NCBI GenBank assembly: GCA_907165275.2
Contig: OU015650.1
Location: forward strand, 4,494,001 to 4,558,000
DNA: 64,000 nucleotides
Origin: Zygaena filipendulae
Lineage: Eukaryota > Arthropoda > Insecta > Lepidoptera > Zygaenidae
Direction of reading: 5' to 3'
The notes below the pieces were generated by a model. That model did not search any database and was not told where the DNA came from. It saw only the letters and a program-made list of their open reading frames with translations. The translations under genes and the position numbers were made by a program. Positions 45,445 to 56,070 of the stretch are shown here, piece by piece. Position 1 is the stretch's first letter. Each line of letters opens with the position of its first letter.

Positions 45445-45633
45445 GTAAAACTTTGCCGGTGCACTGCGTCGTGGAGGCGATTTCGACACTAGAAGCATAC
45501 ACTTGGAGACGAAAGTCTGTAGTTGAAGTGGACAACTACATCATATTGCCCGCATCGACCGTGTTGAATGAACTAGTGCCTTCCGCTATGGTTAGGCTTG
45601 GGTATCCACACGAACTCGCCGCTTTGGCTACAG
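45445..45633 (+). CDS. dve: dve coding exon (CMP/ULD oligomerisation domain, first half)
   Basis: Acceptor TTCTTCCTCAG ends at 45444; donor CAG|GTAATT follows 45633. The exon is 189 nt, phase 1 in and phase 1 out. Its residues (GKTLPVHCVVE.. to ..LGYPHELAALATG) follow the SATB1 oligomerisation domain, which has LPVFCVVE and a LGY-H-x3-A core in the same places. Hydrophobic core positions and the LGY/PH turn are kept. In SATB1 this ubiquitin-like fold drives tetramer formation; the same role here is inferred from the family. The split glycine codon at each end fits the neighbouring exons exactly. Confidence 0.92.
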
Positions 45634-46305
45634 GTAATTTGATAATTTGTTTTTATTTTTCTAATATTGGAATTGAATGAATGGAATCAAATATACCTAT
45701 GGCTCTCAATAGTAAATACTGGACACTCTTGCATAATAAAGGTAAAACGTGTGCTTAGCTCATTCTTACTCACCTAAAACAAATTAAAAATTATTGATTA
45801 CTTCAAAAAACACTAAATCTCGCATGTATTTTTGGATCTTATGGCTAAATTGACTGCGTGACAAAGACAGCTGAGCAGAAATAGAATTGGCAATGGTAAA
45901 ATTAGTGGAACCATGAAGTAAGACAACGGTAACAAACCAATGGACGACCCGACTGGCGCAGAGGTCACCATGCCTACCCGCTAATCAAGGGGTTCCGGGT
46001 TCGATTCCCGGTGGGGGTGGATTTTGTGTGATGAACTCAGGGTTCCATTTTCCAGTCTGGGTGTGTTTATATATCTATAGTATAATATATAAGTAATTCT
46101 ATGTAGTATATACCACGTTTGCTTGGTTTCCACGACACAAGCTATTATTAGCTTACTGTGGGATCAAGTGGATCTGTGTGTTGTGATGTGGATTATTATT
46201 AAAAAAAAAAAAAACGAGGTGTAAAACAATGCAATGTTTTGTCAACCTCTTCAAAAAAATGATCCCAGGTATACTTAATTACCACTTGAATTTCCTTGTC
46301 AACAG
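45634..46305 (+). other. dve: dve 672-bp intron with an inserted SINE
   Basis: Bounded by GTAATT and CTTGTCAACAG. A tRNA-headed SINE (45942-46214) accounts for about 40% of it; the SINE poly(A) lies about 90 bp from the acceptor, leaving space for a normal branch site and pyrimidine tract. Confidence 0.85.
45942..46214 (+). mobile_element. tRNA-derived SINE, copy 2 (in dve intron)
   Basis: A box TGGCGCAGAGG (45954-45964) and a perfect B box GGTTCGATTCC (45998-46008), 44 bp apart, are the internal RNA polymerase III promoter. The body contains CCAGTCTGGGTGTGTTTATA and GGTTTCCACGACACAAGC. It ends GTGGATTATTATT plus A14. It is less degraded than copy 1. Confidence 0.8.
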
Positions 46306-46535
46306 GCAAAATACTTTTAAACAATTGGAAGCCGTTGAGTTTCGACGACATATCAGACAGTTCGCTGGTGACAATAGGTGAAGTTCTCGGCGAGCTGACG
46401 ACGGTGATCACACTCAGGATTCAGTTGCTGCGACCCCGCCCCACTCCCTTGCAGGACATCAAGGACAAGCTGTTGAGGATACTGTTGCTGCAAAGTAGAG
46501 CTCTGTTGATGTCATCAGGATGCCCCTTGGACGAC
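46306..46535 (+). CDS. dve: dve coding exon (ULD second half, start of CUT-like domain)
   Basis: Acceptor CTTGTCAACAG ends at 46305; donor GAC|GTAAGT follows 46535. It is 230 nt, phase 1 in and 0 out. It starts at the completed glycine, continues the ULD (NNWKPLSFDD.. to VITLRIQL, which lines up with the SATB1 stretch ending VTLKIQL), then enters a leucine-rich helix and ..SSGCPLDD, the beginning of the CUT-like domain (SATB1 has ECPLSQS at the same place). The exon boundary inside a folded domain means that skipping it would disrupt both domains. Confidence 0.92.
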
Positions 46536-46799
46536 GTAAGTGTACCAATCTATACCAATCAATTTATTTCTCGTCTCTTTTAAAACAAAATGTTCTTTTT
46601 TTGTAGGCACTGAATAAGTTTTCTAGAAATGCATCTTGCTATCGTACAATAATTAAAGTCCGCATTTTCAATTCAACATTCTACTGTCTCTATTTTAATA
46701 ATTTAACTGAATGTTTCAATTGTTTACATAACATTGTTTTGATATCTATCTTTCTATTTCTCTACCAAAAAAAACTAACCATGAGTCGCATGCAGTGTG

Positions 46800-46918
46800 C
46801 ACCTGTTAGTATAGTATAGACACTTGGCCTATTATTTGATACTAATTTGATTTGTTACACTGTAAGTTTTAGTGTTTACTATGTTGGTGTAACTTTTAAA
46901 TAAATAAATAAATGCTAG
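46800..46918 (+). mobile_element. LINE 3' fragment with (AAAT)n tail
   Basis: ACACTTGGCCTATTATTTGA, TTTAGTGTTTACTATGTTGG and TGTAACTTTTAAATAAATAA-ATAAATG: an AT-rich 3' UTR ending in a signal-like simple tail. Confidence 0.35.
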
Positions 46919-48041
46919 AGCTTATCCTAATTTTAAAGCCTTTTAAATTCAACCCTTAGGGGTAAAATAGGTGACACGTAAATGAAACCGCGCCACGAGT
47001 TTGTTTGGAAAGTAATAGTAACACAATTAATACTTATTCTCGACTTAATACAATTGCAAAAAATAAACACGTCACTCAACTTGTCTAACCCAATCATATC
47101 AAACGCTACGAGCATTGAAATCATCCGAATACATCTTCGGTGACAAAGCATTTTCGGCAGACTGAGCTAAACCAACGTTCACAATGTTCACCGAGGTAGT
47201 GTAATGTTCTTTAATGTCTTGATTGTTGTAACTCCGACCTCTGCACAATGCGAGCCCCGCACTAAACCTTTACCCCCCTTATTATCGTGAACTCATTGTT
47301 TTCCGTATTAAAAGCCCCGCGTTTGGAACTGTACGTTTTCAATGTACAATATTGTTATAAATTATTTTATTAATTCACCACCATAGGATAGTTATAGACC
47401 TTAACAATCTTGATATTCTGTTCGTTAGTAACTGTATAGAGAGACACATAGAACGTTATAGTTTCATTCAAAATTCCGTTCGAAATTGAAGCATAAAAAC
47501 AATCGATTTGTGCGCACAATTACAGTAGCGGCAAGAGACGCGATATTATGTCGGTCTAACCACCCGCGAGATTGCATTATTTTAATCTCATTTTGAGTAT
47601 ATTTATTCTGTTTGTTGATTATTTAATAAATTTTATTTTATTTATTTACTGATGACTATAAAAATCTGCTCAAATAAGTGAAAATTTAGGCCAGCCACAC
47701 TTTTAGGTTAATTAGGAGTTAAAATATCTGACCTTGACTCGATTTTGACTTAGATATTAATGTGTACAATGCGTATAGGTAATATTCCTTCCATATTATC
47801 AAAAAGATTCGGAAGCAAACGATCCTATTAAGGCAGGTTCCTCTGAATATTAATTTCTTGGGTCGTAAACATTTATCACACTATTGTTATAAATGTGTAA
47901 GTTTATGTGTGCGTATGTATGTACGTTTATTAGGTACTGTTTTACGCTGAAACAACTGTTGTGCACTGAGAAATCATTTTCCGTTGGTTATTCAGGGTCA
48001 AAGAATTGTCATCATTTAGACCTCATATAATATAGTTATTT

Positions 48042-48215
48042 GTGCAACAAGAGAGCAAAGTCATTTTTTGCTGCGAGTGCTGATTTTGAATCCTGAGCAA
48101 GCGAAGGATTCAATGATTGAATCACGAGCGTAGCGAGTGATTCTAATGTTGAATCCTGAGTGTGGCGAAGGATTCAAAGGCACGATATGCAAAAAACTTT
48201 GCTCTCGTGTAACAC
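48042..48215. mobile_element. Foldback element with three tandem 25-bp palindromes
   Basis: Terminal inverted repeats GTGCAACAAGAGAGCAAAGT / ACTTTGCTCTCGTGTAACAC. Inside, three hairpin modules GAATCCTGAGC..GCGAAGGATTC at 48088-48111, 48119-48143 and 48151-48175 follow at 31-32 bp steps. No coding capacity. Confidence 0.6.
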
Positions 48216-48644
48216 ACATAACTTTTCACTTCAGCAGCGAGAACACTTTAGGAGGTAATAGTTATTTACAGGTTAAATATCAGTTTTATTTGCAGTAAAT
48301 ACTTATTTTCGTTTAAATACAACAATAAGTTAAAAATTCAATAAATTACATTAAAAGACATAATTATCTTTTTGCAAAATTTCTTTAGTTAGTACAAATT
48401 TCCGAACGTGTTTGTCTTTGAGGTCTAATTCAACCTCGGAACCTCGAAAGGGCTGGTCTTTGTCTCTCTCTCTTTCTAATGGCGGGAAAGAATATAGAGT
48501 GTAAATGTTTCGAATTGTATGATTAACCCAAGGCGGTTTTCTGAAAATAAAAATTAAAAAGTTACTTTGTCTCACTCAGTGAGCAAAATCGCATTTTGCT
48601 CACTGAATTCAGACAGCAAAACCTACATGTTTGAGCTACTGAAG

Positions 48645-48777
48645 TGAAAATAATAATAATCCACTTCATAACAGACAGATCCACTTAAACCCTCACTAAG
48701 CTATGAGCTTGTGTCGTGGAAACCAAGCAAACATGGTATAATTACATATTATTACATTTATATTATTCTATAGATAA
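48645..48777 (-). mobile_element. tRNA-derived SINE, copy 3 (tail half only)
   Basis: Reverse complement of the last 130 bp of the family: AATAATAATCCACTTC.., GCTTGTGTCGTGGAAACCAA, ..ATTCTATAGATAA. The tRNA-like head is missing, as expected for 5' truncation. Confidence 0.65.
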
Positions 48778-48892
48778 TCGTCACGAAATTTTGCATGCTG
48801 TCAGGGGTACAGAAAAGGATATAGGACATTTTTAATTCCGCGGGAACTCCGAAATTAATGCGGGTGAAACCTCGAGGAACAGCTAGCTATAC
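48775..48892 (+). mobile_element. Family A fragment next to a SINE
   Basis: GATAATCGTCACGAAATTTT, GTCAGGGGTACAGAAAAGG and the end GCGGGTGAAACCTCGAGGAA-CAGCTAGC. The left half is cut off by the reverse SINE at 48645-48777. Confidence 0.5.
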
Positions 48893-51184
48893 ATAATATA
48901 CAAATATATTTAATACAAGAACTAAAAATGAACCATAAACCCAAAATAGCTTTGGTATTATGATAATGATAACAATTTCCTTTAAACATGAAATTTTGAC
49001 AATTTTCTCTCTTCAAAACAGTAATCTCTTTTCCTCTAATGCCACAATTGAAAACGTGCTCATCACTAGGGCGGGATTGAAGAATTCACGATGGAGACAG
49101 ATTATCAAACTCTCAGTTAAGTAGACGAGCGTTCCCGTACAATTCGGGAGGTCGTTATAATTTGCGAGGTTACGCCTAAGTCTCTGCTAATAAGGATCAT
49201 CACTCGGGGGTAGAATTAAGAAAGCATTTGTTTTGATGTTCACAAGTATTCAGCCCGCCATAACAAAAGCCACTTGTTTATAGAAATTTTCGTGTTATGC
49301 TAATTGTAGGTATCTTATTAAAATTGAATAGAACAAATATTTGTTTAAATTAATATTGTAAATCTCAAAATAGATACCTATATAAGATGTACCTACTTCT
49401 TTCTTCGAACTATCATATTCAATTATAGAGTTTTCAAATCATAAAAAGCTAAAAGGTTTTTGTAATACATACCTACTCTATTTTTTGACTAAGCGTTTCT
49501 ACAGTAATTATCAAAGTGAGATTCGGTTAGCAGAAAACAAAAATAAAAATACTGCTTCGAACCATAAAAAAATGTTTATAATTTCCTTAAATTTGTGTTA
49601 TTTTATACTCTTTAGGGTTAGGTTGAATATATTATGCTACGACACCATTAATAATTCGTCTTTTGAATGTTATAGAGACGGCAATTTGTTTTCGCGATGA
49701 ACGCGTGCCTCGTACATACACGTGATCTCCATACATAATAAATTTAATTGAATCTCAGACTCATCCGCACCTCACAAGGCCTTATTATATTTTCTAAATA
49801 TCCACCTTGTTGCGAACGGGTTAATGCGGGGCGCTGGCGGCGGGGCGGGGGGATGCCCTCATCTTACCAACTTGAGCCTGAACGAAAGAGGGTTAAAAGG
49901 AGTTTTAGATGTACGAACGCTTTTGATCTTATTAATACCATAAAATAATGCTTTATAATCTTATTAAACGCGAGGTTAGCGCTCGATGCGCGCCCTTCTT
50001 GAGGCTTAACCGCCCGATTGTCGGTTTCGCGATTTCAATTTAGCGTTTCCAGTGATACAACAGTCAAGTGGCGCAGTCATTTTTGCTCTTCATGTTCTTA
50101 AAATAAAAGTTGCAAATAAAAGAGTAGAACTAAAGCGTATACCTACTTTAGAGTTGAACGAGGTCACAATAAAACTTTCGCAAATGAACCAAAGGACGTT
50201 AACTTTGGTATAGATAATAATACTTTGAACTTTGTTATTATTAGCTAAATGCCAGATGAACTCGGCTCTCCAATATTATGGTAATTTATCGCATGCCAAT
50301 TTGCACCATTTCGACTCTAAACTTGAACAAAGTTAAAGATATTTCTGCAAAATTTTCCCCTTGACGATTGTGAAGCGGCAATGTCAAGAGTGTTCTTTTT
50401 AAAACCATTAATCTTCAGTGCCCTTGGTTGCTTGTTATTATATTGTAAATTAACTTAAAGATAAATTCTTCACAACTAATCAGAGACGGTTAATATCATA
50501 ATCACATATTCCATCGCAGTAAGTAGCGTAAGTAAACACAACGAAAATAATAATGTGATAACACTAAGCCTATTGTGTTACACACACTGGGGCTGGTGAG
50601 TTAGCCTTTCTAGCTAGAGACGCAACATAATGAATGTTCGCAATCATACTCACCGAATTACATACACAAATGATACTGAGACGGATTACACGTGACAGAG
50701 TTATCACGCGCGGGCGCCAGCTCTCGTAAATCTTGCGCGAAGCCGAAGCAGACGATATCTGAAAGCAAATATGGCCTCACTATTTAAAAATATAAAACAA
50801 AGATGTGGATTAACGTATCACTCGCGCCCGGCGTTAATGCCTCTCGGGTGACATGATTTACAATGGACCGTAACACTTATACAGTTAATTTAACATTTGA
50901 TTTGGCAACACTTGTACACAAACCTATAGAGCTGACAAGTCGCTTGACGTCGTAATCATTGGCATTGTTCTATGTAATCTAGCGATACGAGTAGATCTCA
51001 CCTTGCATAACAGTGTGCTGGGTAAACTAAGCTCTAATCTGACAGGTTCTTTTAGATTGTCTACTTGTTTGTATGCGTACTAGTTTAGTTTATATTTGCA
51101 TACGCGTTTTGATTCGTTACGATTGTAACTTTCTAGGTTGGAATACGTTGTGCGTTTACTAATCGAGTCGCCGACGTGTTTTAA

Positions 51185-51405
51185 AACCACTTAGCCGTCG
51201 GTTGCGGGCGCTCGGTTGAAGGTGAAGTGGGTGGGTACTAATTGTTAAGACGCCCTTTCCCGCTCATTGTTTTAGAGCAGCTATGATTGAAGTTTCGGCG
51301 CGGCGCAAGAGTGATGCCTACTAACCACCGAGCAAACAGTACGGCGAGGCGGCGCGGCGTGTCAGCCGCGCCGACCGGGTAGCCTGGCCGGCGCATGACA
51401 CACAC
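51185..51405. promoter_or_regulatory. CpG island-like block before the homeodomain exon
   Basis: GC-rich, with GCGGCGCGGC.. and a perfect 9-bp stem (51350-51358 with 51365-51373). It lies 210 bp upstream of exon 51615 and could be an internal promoter or splicing-control element. No TATA box, no convincing exon. Confidence 0.3.
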
Positions 51406-51614
51406 ATTAACAACTAACCTAATATTTTCATAATCTAATGGCGATGTTCTGTGAAACAATACTCGATGTTTACAAAAACAATTTTAAATGTATCTGTTGC
51501 TGGTTAGACTGACCTCTTTAAAATCTTTTAAAACTGTTTGCGGTACTTTGTTGCTTTTCTCTATTTGTTATCGATCTCGTTTTAGTTACGTTTGTTTCTT
51601 TGATATTGTTGCAG

Positions 51615-52433
51615 GTCACAATAGCTCAGATATGTAGAGGCTATGATAGAACCCCCGGCCCTCATAGTTTTCAAGAGCCGTCGGAAGAGACTCGTCGAAA
51701 GTTTGATTCTTGGTGGAACGCGCAGGTGTCACCGCGTCCTCAACCCTTTAGTGACCACCGGTACCCTTCGCCGGTGTCTAAGAACCGTTCACCGACATTG
51801 AACTCCATGCCGGAACATTTGCATCCAGCGTTACAAACTGTTCAGAGCCAATATCCGACCCAAAAAACTAGAATGAGGACTAGTTTTGATCCGGAGTTAG
51901 AACTGCCCAAGTTGCAACGGTGGTTTTCCGAAAATCAACATCCGAGCAGACAGCAAATACAACAGTACGTCCGTGAATTGAATAGTTTAGATTCGAGGCG
52001 AGGTCGAAAGCCCTTGGACGTGAACAACGTAGTTTACTGGTTTAAAAATGCAAGAGCAGCTCAAAAGCGAGCTGAGCTGCGTAACATTGGGGGACTTGGC
52101 TGTCATCTTGGTGTCAATGGTTTTAACAGTCGGAGTCATAGCCCTTCGAATGGATCTATGATGACTGGAAATGACAACAGTTATGTATCCCAAGACCTTA
52201 GTATGAAAAGTCCCATGCGATTATCAGGCAGTCCTGGAAGATATCCCATGTCAGTTATATCGGAAGACAATTTATCAAATGCTGGCTCTGATTTAGATGA
52301 GGATGTGGATGTGAATCCAGATGATAGACCAGAGAGTCCCGATGCGCCATTATCTCTAATCACCACTAAGAAAAATAACAACGATATGGAAGAACGGGCG
52401 CACGAGTCGCCTAAACCACCAGATATAATCAAG
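51615..52433 (+). CDS. dve: dve coding exon (CUT-like domain end and homeodomain 1)
   Basis: Acceptor TTGTTGCAG ends at 51614; donor AAG|GTATTC follows 52433; 819 nt, phase 0 at both ends. The first about 37 residues finish the CUT-like domain (VTIAQICRG.. RRKFDSWWNAQ, compare SATB1 SSIVN.. EFGRWYKHF). Homeodomain 1 is encoded by 51864-52076: helix 1 around LQRWF, recognition helix YWFKNARAAQKR with K50, N51 and R53. Between the helix-1 phenylalanine and W48 there are 38 steps instead of the usual 28, so it has exactly 10 extra residues, the Dve hallmark. A Ser-rich linker follows, with a CtBP-like SQDLSMK (52188-52208), then an acidic stretch (DLDEDVDVNPDD). The open frame continues into the next intron as far as 52565, so intron retention would give a truncated one-homeodomain protein. 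Confidence 0.95.
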
Positions 52434-52633
52434 GTATTCTTATTATTTTTACACAAACTTATTTCGAAAATAATTTTTAAACCTATCCAATTATTTCCTT
52501 TGGTCCGTTTTAGTAATCGGGATTTTTACCGCGCGATTTTCTCGCATTTCCTCTATCAATTATAGCAAATTTCGCCTATTTATGAATAGCAAATTACCAA
52601 TTATGTAACTAATAATATACAATTTCATGACAG
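52434..52633 (+). other. dve: dve 200-bp intron between the two homeodomain exons
   Basis: Starts GTATTC and ends CATGACAG, phase 0, clearly more AT-rich than the exons on either side. The frame from the preceding exon stays open for 44 codons into it. Confidence 0.88.
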
Positions 52634-53290
52634 GTACATGACATAAAGCAAGAACCAAAGGATTTAAGTAAACCAGAGCCGGAGAGTTCTCCAATCCAAT
52701 CCCCGGCTAAAAACAGCGACAGTTCAAATATTAACAACAATAATGATGAAGAAAACGCCATTAACGACGAGCAGGATAACGTCTCAGACGATGAGGTGAT
52801 CCAAGAGCGCCAGTATCAGCCGACGGCACCTCACCTCGATCGCCTGCCGTTCCCGATGATGCCCAACCATCCAATGTTCGGTCATGGCATCATGTACATG
52901 AGTCAATATATGAGCAATTTCCCAGGAGTCGCCGTGCCGGGCGAAGGTGCAAGCGGACTCAACCTAGCCCTTGCTGGCTCATCCGACGAACGACGCAAAC
53001 GCAACCGCACATTCATCGACCCGGTGTCCGAGGTGCCTGTTCTCGAGCAGTGGTTCTCATTAAACACGCACCCATCGCACAGTATGATAATAAAATACAC
53101 AGAGGAGTTGAATAGAATGCCGTACAGGCAAAAGTTTCCCAAACTCGAGTCGAAAAACGTTCAATTCTGGTTCAAGAACAGGCGAGCGAAATGCAAGAGG
53201 TTGAAGATGTCCCTCTACGAACCTTCGTCACCGGGACACTATTCTCATCCCGGACATCCGCATGCTATCATAGATCGGAAAATGGTGTGA
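52634..53290 (+). CDS. dve: dve terminal coding exon (homeodomain 2, C-terminus)
   Basis: Acceptor TTCATGACAG ends at 52633; phase 0; stop TGA at 53288-53290; 218 residues. It opens with VHDIKQEPKDLSKPEPE, which contains a SUMO consensus IKQE immediately followed by PKDLSK, a CtBP-binding type motif. Next come an acidic Asn/Asp/Glu segment and a Met/Pro-rich segment. Homeodomain 2 is encoded by 52991-53206: RRKRNRTF.. LEQWF.. VQFWFKNRRAKCKR, again with K50, N51 and R53 and exactly 10 extra residues before helix 3. Only about 28 residues follow it. Lysine-50 homeodomains generally prefer TAATCC. The preceding intron is only 200 bp. Confidence 0.95.
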   Translation, partial: VHDIKQEPKDLSKPEPESSPIQSPAKNSDSSNINNNNDEENAINDEQDNVSDDEVIQERQYQPTAPHLDRLPFPMMPNHPMFGHGIMYMSQYMSNFPGVAVPGEGASGLNLALAGSSDERRKRNRTFIDPVSEVPVLEQWFSLNTHPSHSMIIKYTEELNRMPYRQKFPKLESKNVQFWFKNRRAKCKRLKMSLYEPSSPGHYSHPGHPHAIIDRKMV

Positions 53291-55350
53291 ACGGTGGAAT
53301 TATCCTGGACTAATCTCATGAAAATATCGTATCGCTTATCACCTTGCATAATATAGAAATGAAATCGAAAGACTGAATTCGAATCGTGTTATGGTGTTCA
53401 GTGCCATGTTAGTGTTTAATATAAGGGTGATTAAATTTTACCTACAAACTTTCATGTTATTCCGAGATTAATTCCCGCAATAGCATAATTTATAATCTAC
53501 TATGACGTAATCATTATATACAATAGTAATACTACAGTAATTATGATGTTTGTTTACTAGCAAAAAATGTATCTATTTCGCCAAAATAATTCCTAGAATT
53601 GCTAAATCTCACTTTACAATAAAAATTCGGTCGGTTTGTAGATTCGTTTTGTACATAACATTTATGTAATATATGTTTAATATACCTGGGTAACTGAACA
53701 TTATGTAAGAGTACTTCGCTGTCGCATAAAATTTGTGATTGAATCTCAATCGTATACCTTCAGAGTAATGCTTACGTACGTTTTCTTTATTACGATATAC
53801 ATAAAACTATTTATTATTATATAGTTATTGCATAGAATAGTTTATTGTTTAGTTATTTTATTAAAAATTTACCTTGTAGTTAAAACGATTGCTAAAACGA
53901 GGAATATACATACTTAGTATGTTCTTTTGCAAAAGTGATTACTTTTGTAAAAGGCGCTTAAGATTAAAAACGTAGTTAAAATTCAAACTAATGTCTAAAA
54001 TCTATATGATAAAGCGTACGCATCATTATTCGATTAATGTAAATAAATTACTTTAATTATATAACGATTTACGAGTCATTAAGTGTCAGCTAAGTGTTTA
54101 TTATAATAATGTATAATAGTAATTGTCACAATGGAGCTAGCGTTCCAAAAAAATTGATTTAGGTTTAAGTATGAAGCTTTTATTTTTATTTGTTTATCAA
54201 TTGTTATTATATAAATTCTGAAATTTGTTCATTTTCTTACTTTGCCCACATTTCAACTTTCATAGTGTATTTTTAGAAAGAGCCAATGAGGGTATGTATT
54301 GAGTATCTGTGTATTAAATATTATACATAACTACGCACATTCCATTTGCTGTTGTTTTGTTATTGTTATTATTATTACGTGAAAGCATTAGATATGAATA
54401 GATACCTATTGTATAATAAAGCGTCCTCAATCCAAAGATTGGAAAGTATTCATGGTGGATGATAAGTCCTAAGCATTAGCTGTAATCAAAATATAGGTAG
54501 GTATTTCAACATCTCAATATTTTTTGGCGATAAATAAACGGACGCAGATAAGCAATAACACGTTAACCTACAAAATCAAGTTATTGATTCAGAACAATTT
54601 ATTGAGAGTTAGGGAACGTTTTTTAATTATCTGTTCACCTTTTTACATTGCTTAAATATGTAACTAAATATTGAATATAAAAAATGTTGACACAAAACGG
54701 CGCTATACTTTTAAAACACGATTTACTCAAAATTTCTCCAGTGTGGGTTAACACACTATTGCTTGTCTATGTCCGAACATTAGAAGAAGCGCGCAGGTAG
54801 TTAACTATCCCTTCACATTTTTGCAAAAGATTAAACTTGTTCCGAATAATATCTAAGTAGGTATAGGTACTTATATTGTACGTAGAAGAATTTTTTTACG
54901 TTTCTCCCGTTGTTTTTGTCGTCTTTTAAGTGAACGATGTGTTTTTTTTTATCGCCAGCAAAATAAAAAATAAATATAAAATTGGAAAATTTTATTGAAT
55001 TTATAACTAGCTCGGGAAACTGTTCCTAAGAGAAGAGATGGGCGAGAACCCTAAGGTTGCTCATTTCAAAGTTTTCGGCAAGAATTCACATTTAACAGTT
55101 TCTTCTCAGTCTCGTTTAACATCTTTGAGGCTGTATGTTTATCATCAACTCAAAATATTATGTATAATTAATATACTTATATCTATTTTAAATGACTACC
55201 TACGATCATTAATATTTGTATTATAAAAAAATTGTATAAATGGATTGTTTTGTTATCACTATGTTATTACGCTTGTTTTTGTGATGCTGTGATGATATTA
55301 TCCCAAATATTGTAAATATGATTAAAAATAAAGTTTATTAAGATTTATCG
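53291..55350 (+). other. dve: dve 3' untranslated region (extent inferred)
   Basis: AT-rich sequence without an open frame follows the stop codon. AATAAA signals lie at 53618-53623, 54415-54420 and 55327-55332. The last is followed by T/G-rich sequence and then by DNA that looks intergenic, so it is my choice for the main 3' end, giving a UTR of about 2 kb. Alternative ends at the nearer signals are possible. No repeat-family copy is recognised inside this stretch, unlike most of the window, which fits a constrained UTR. Confidence 0.4.
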
Positions 55351-55879
55351 TGAATCTACTTCATTATAGGCTCACACGAACAATTATTAGGCATTCCACT
55401 GCTTAGATAATGATGATATTGGCTAAATGTTTATTCGATTCAACTATATTTACGAAAATAAATTGAATATAATAATATCTAATTAACTTTGTTTTATTTG
55501 TGCATATAACACTATACGGATATACAAACCTACAAATAGATCCGCGCCTGTCTCCTCGAAGGCAGGTAGGTATATTTATATAAGAAAAGAAGCAAATTAC
55601 CTACACTCATTAGAGTAAAATAAGAGTTAAAATATTGTTGCTATTTAAAATGCACGTTTTAAGTACCTACCAAATTACCTTAAACTCCAGAAAAAATTAA
55701 AATGTGTATAACAGCACCTTTCGGGTCGTCTCGAAAGGAATGAAACTAAAACGATGAAATTTACGTGCCAGCATAGCTGGTGAACATCCGAGTATAGCTT
55801 TGCTTAACTACTCGTACAGACAGACAGAACAGACAGGCTGTCAGACAATACTAACAATACTATAACGTGTGCCAATAGT

Positions 55880-56070
55880 GATATATTTTATCGGCGTAGC
55901 GATCGACGGCACCCACAACAGAGACTGAGGCGGAAGCGGCCGGCAGGAGGGACCCAAATCACCTGTCGAAACTGCAAGTCTTGGTGTAATCGCGGCCGAT
56001 ATCTGCACTGGAGAGTGGAAACGTCTTTGTCTTTGGATCGTCTTCGATCTTCAGTTTAGTCTGTGGTGAT
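55880..56070. promoter_or_regulatory. GC-richer intergenic block downstream of dve
   Basis: CGATCGACGGCACCC, GGCGGAAGCGGCCGGCAGGA and TCGCGGCCGATATCTGC in an AT-rich setting. There is no open frame over its whole length. It may be a regulatory element or the edge of an untranslated exon of a neighbouring gene. Confidence 0.2.

Larger units (their letters stand above)
46536..51614 (+). other. dve: dve 5.1-kb intron
   Basis: Bounded by GTAAGT and TTGTTGCAG, phase 0. It contains a LINE tail (46800-46920), a foldback element (48042-48215), a 5'-truncated reverse SINE (48645-48777), a dispersed repeat (48775-48892) and CpG-rich blocks near 49825, 50690-50850 and 51185-51405. I see nothing else in 46921-48000, 48893-49800 or 49870-50480 beyond AT-rich intron sequence. 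Confidence 0.85.
12533..53290 (+). other. dve: dve gene span: SATB-class double-homeodomain transcription factor (five coding exons)
   Basis: Joining 12533-12746, 45445-45633, 46306-46535, 51615-52433 and 52634-53290 gives 2109 nt, an open frame of 702 codons plus TGA. Every junction is GT..AG and every phase matches (1, 1, 0, 0). Residue numbers here count from the AAT at 12533. Order: (TPH)7 34-54; CMP/ULD about 66-175; CUT-like about 190-248; homeodomain 1 about 295-365; SUMO plus CtBP-type motifs 488-497; homeodomain 2 about 604-675. Known for the family: Drosophila Dve is a nuclear repressor in midgut, wing, leg and photoreceptors; SATB1 uses the same ULD to oligomerise. The two 10-residue homeodomain insertions separate Dve from SATB. 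The true N-terminus is not in these exons. Identity is near certain; isoform structure is not. Confidence 0.92.

Noticed and set aside
51600..51614. ATG-like start (MILLQ) in front of the homeodomain exon
   Set aside because: These bases are the polypyrimidine tract and acceptor of the intron (TTGTTGCAG); the domain continues from the upstream exon in phase.
52434..52565. C-terminal extension of the homeodomain 1 frame (..FLLFLHKLISKIIF..)
   Set aside because: AT-rich intron after a GTATTC donor; the next exon resumes the conserved protein in phase. Possible only as intron retention.
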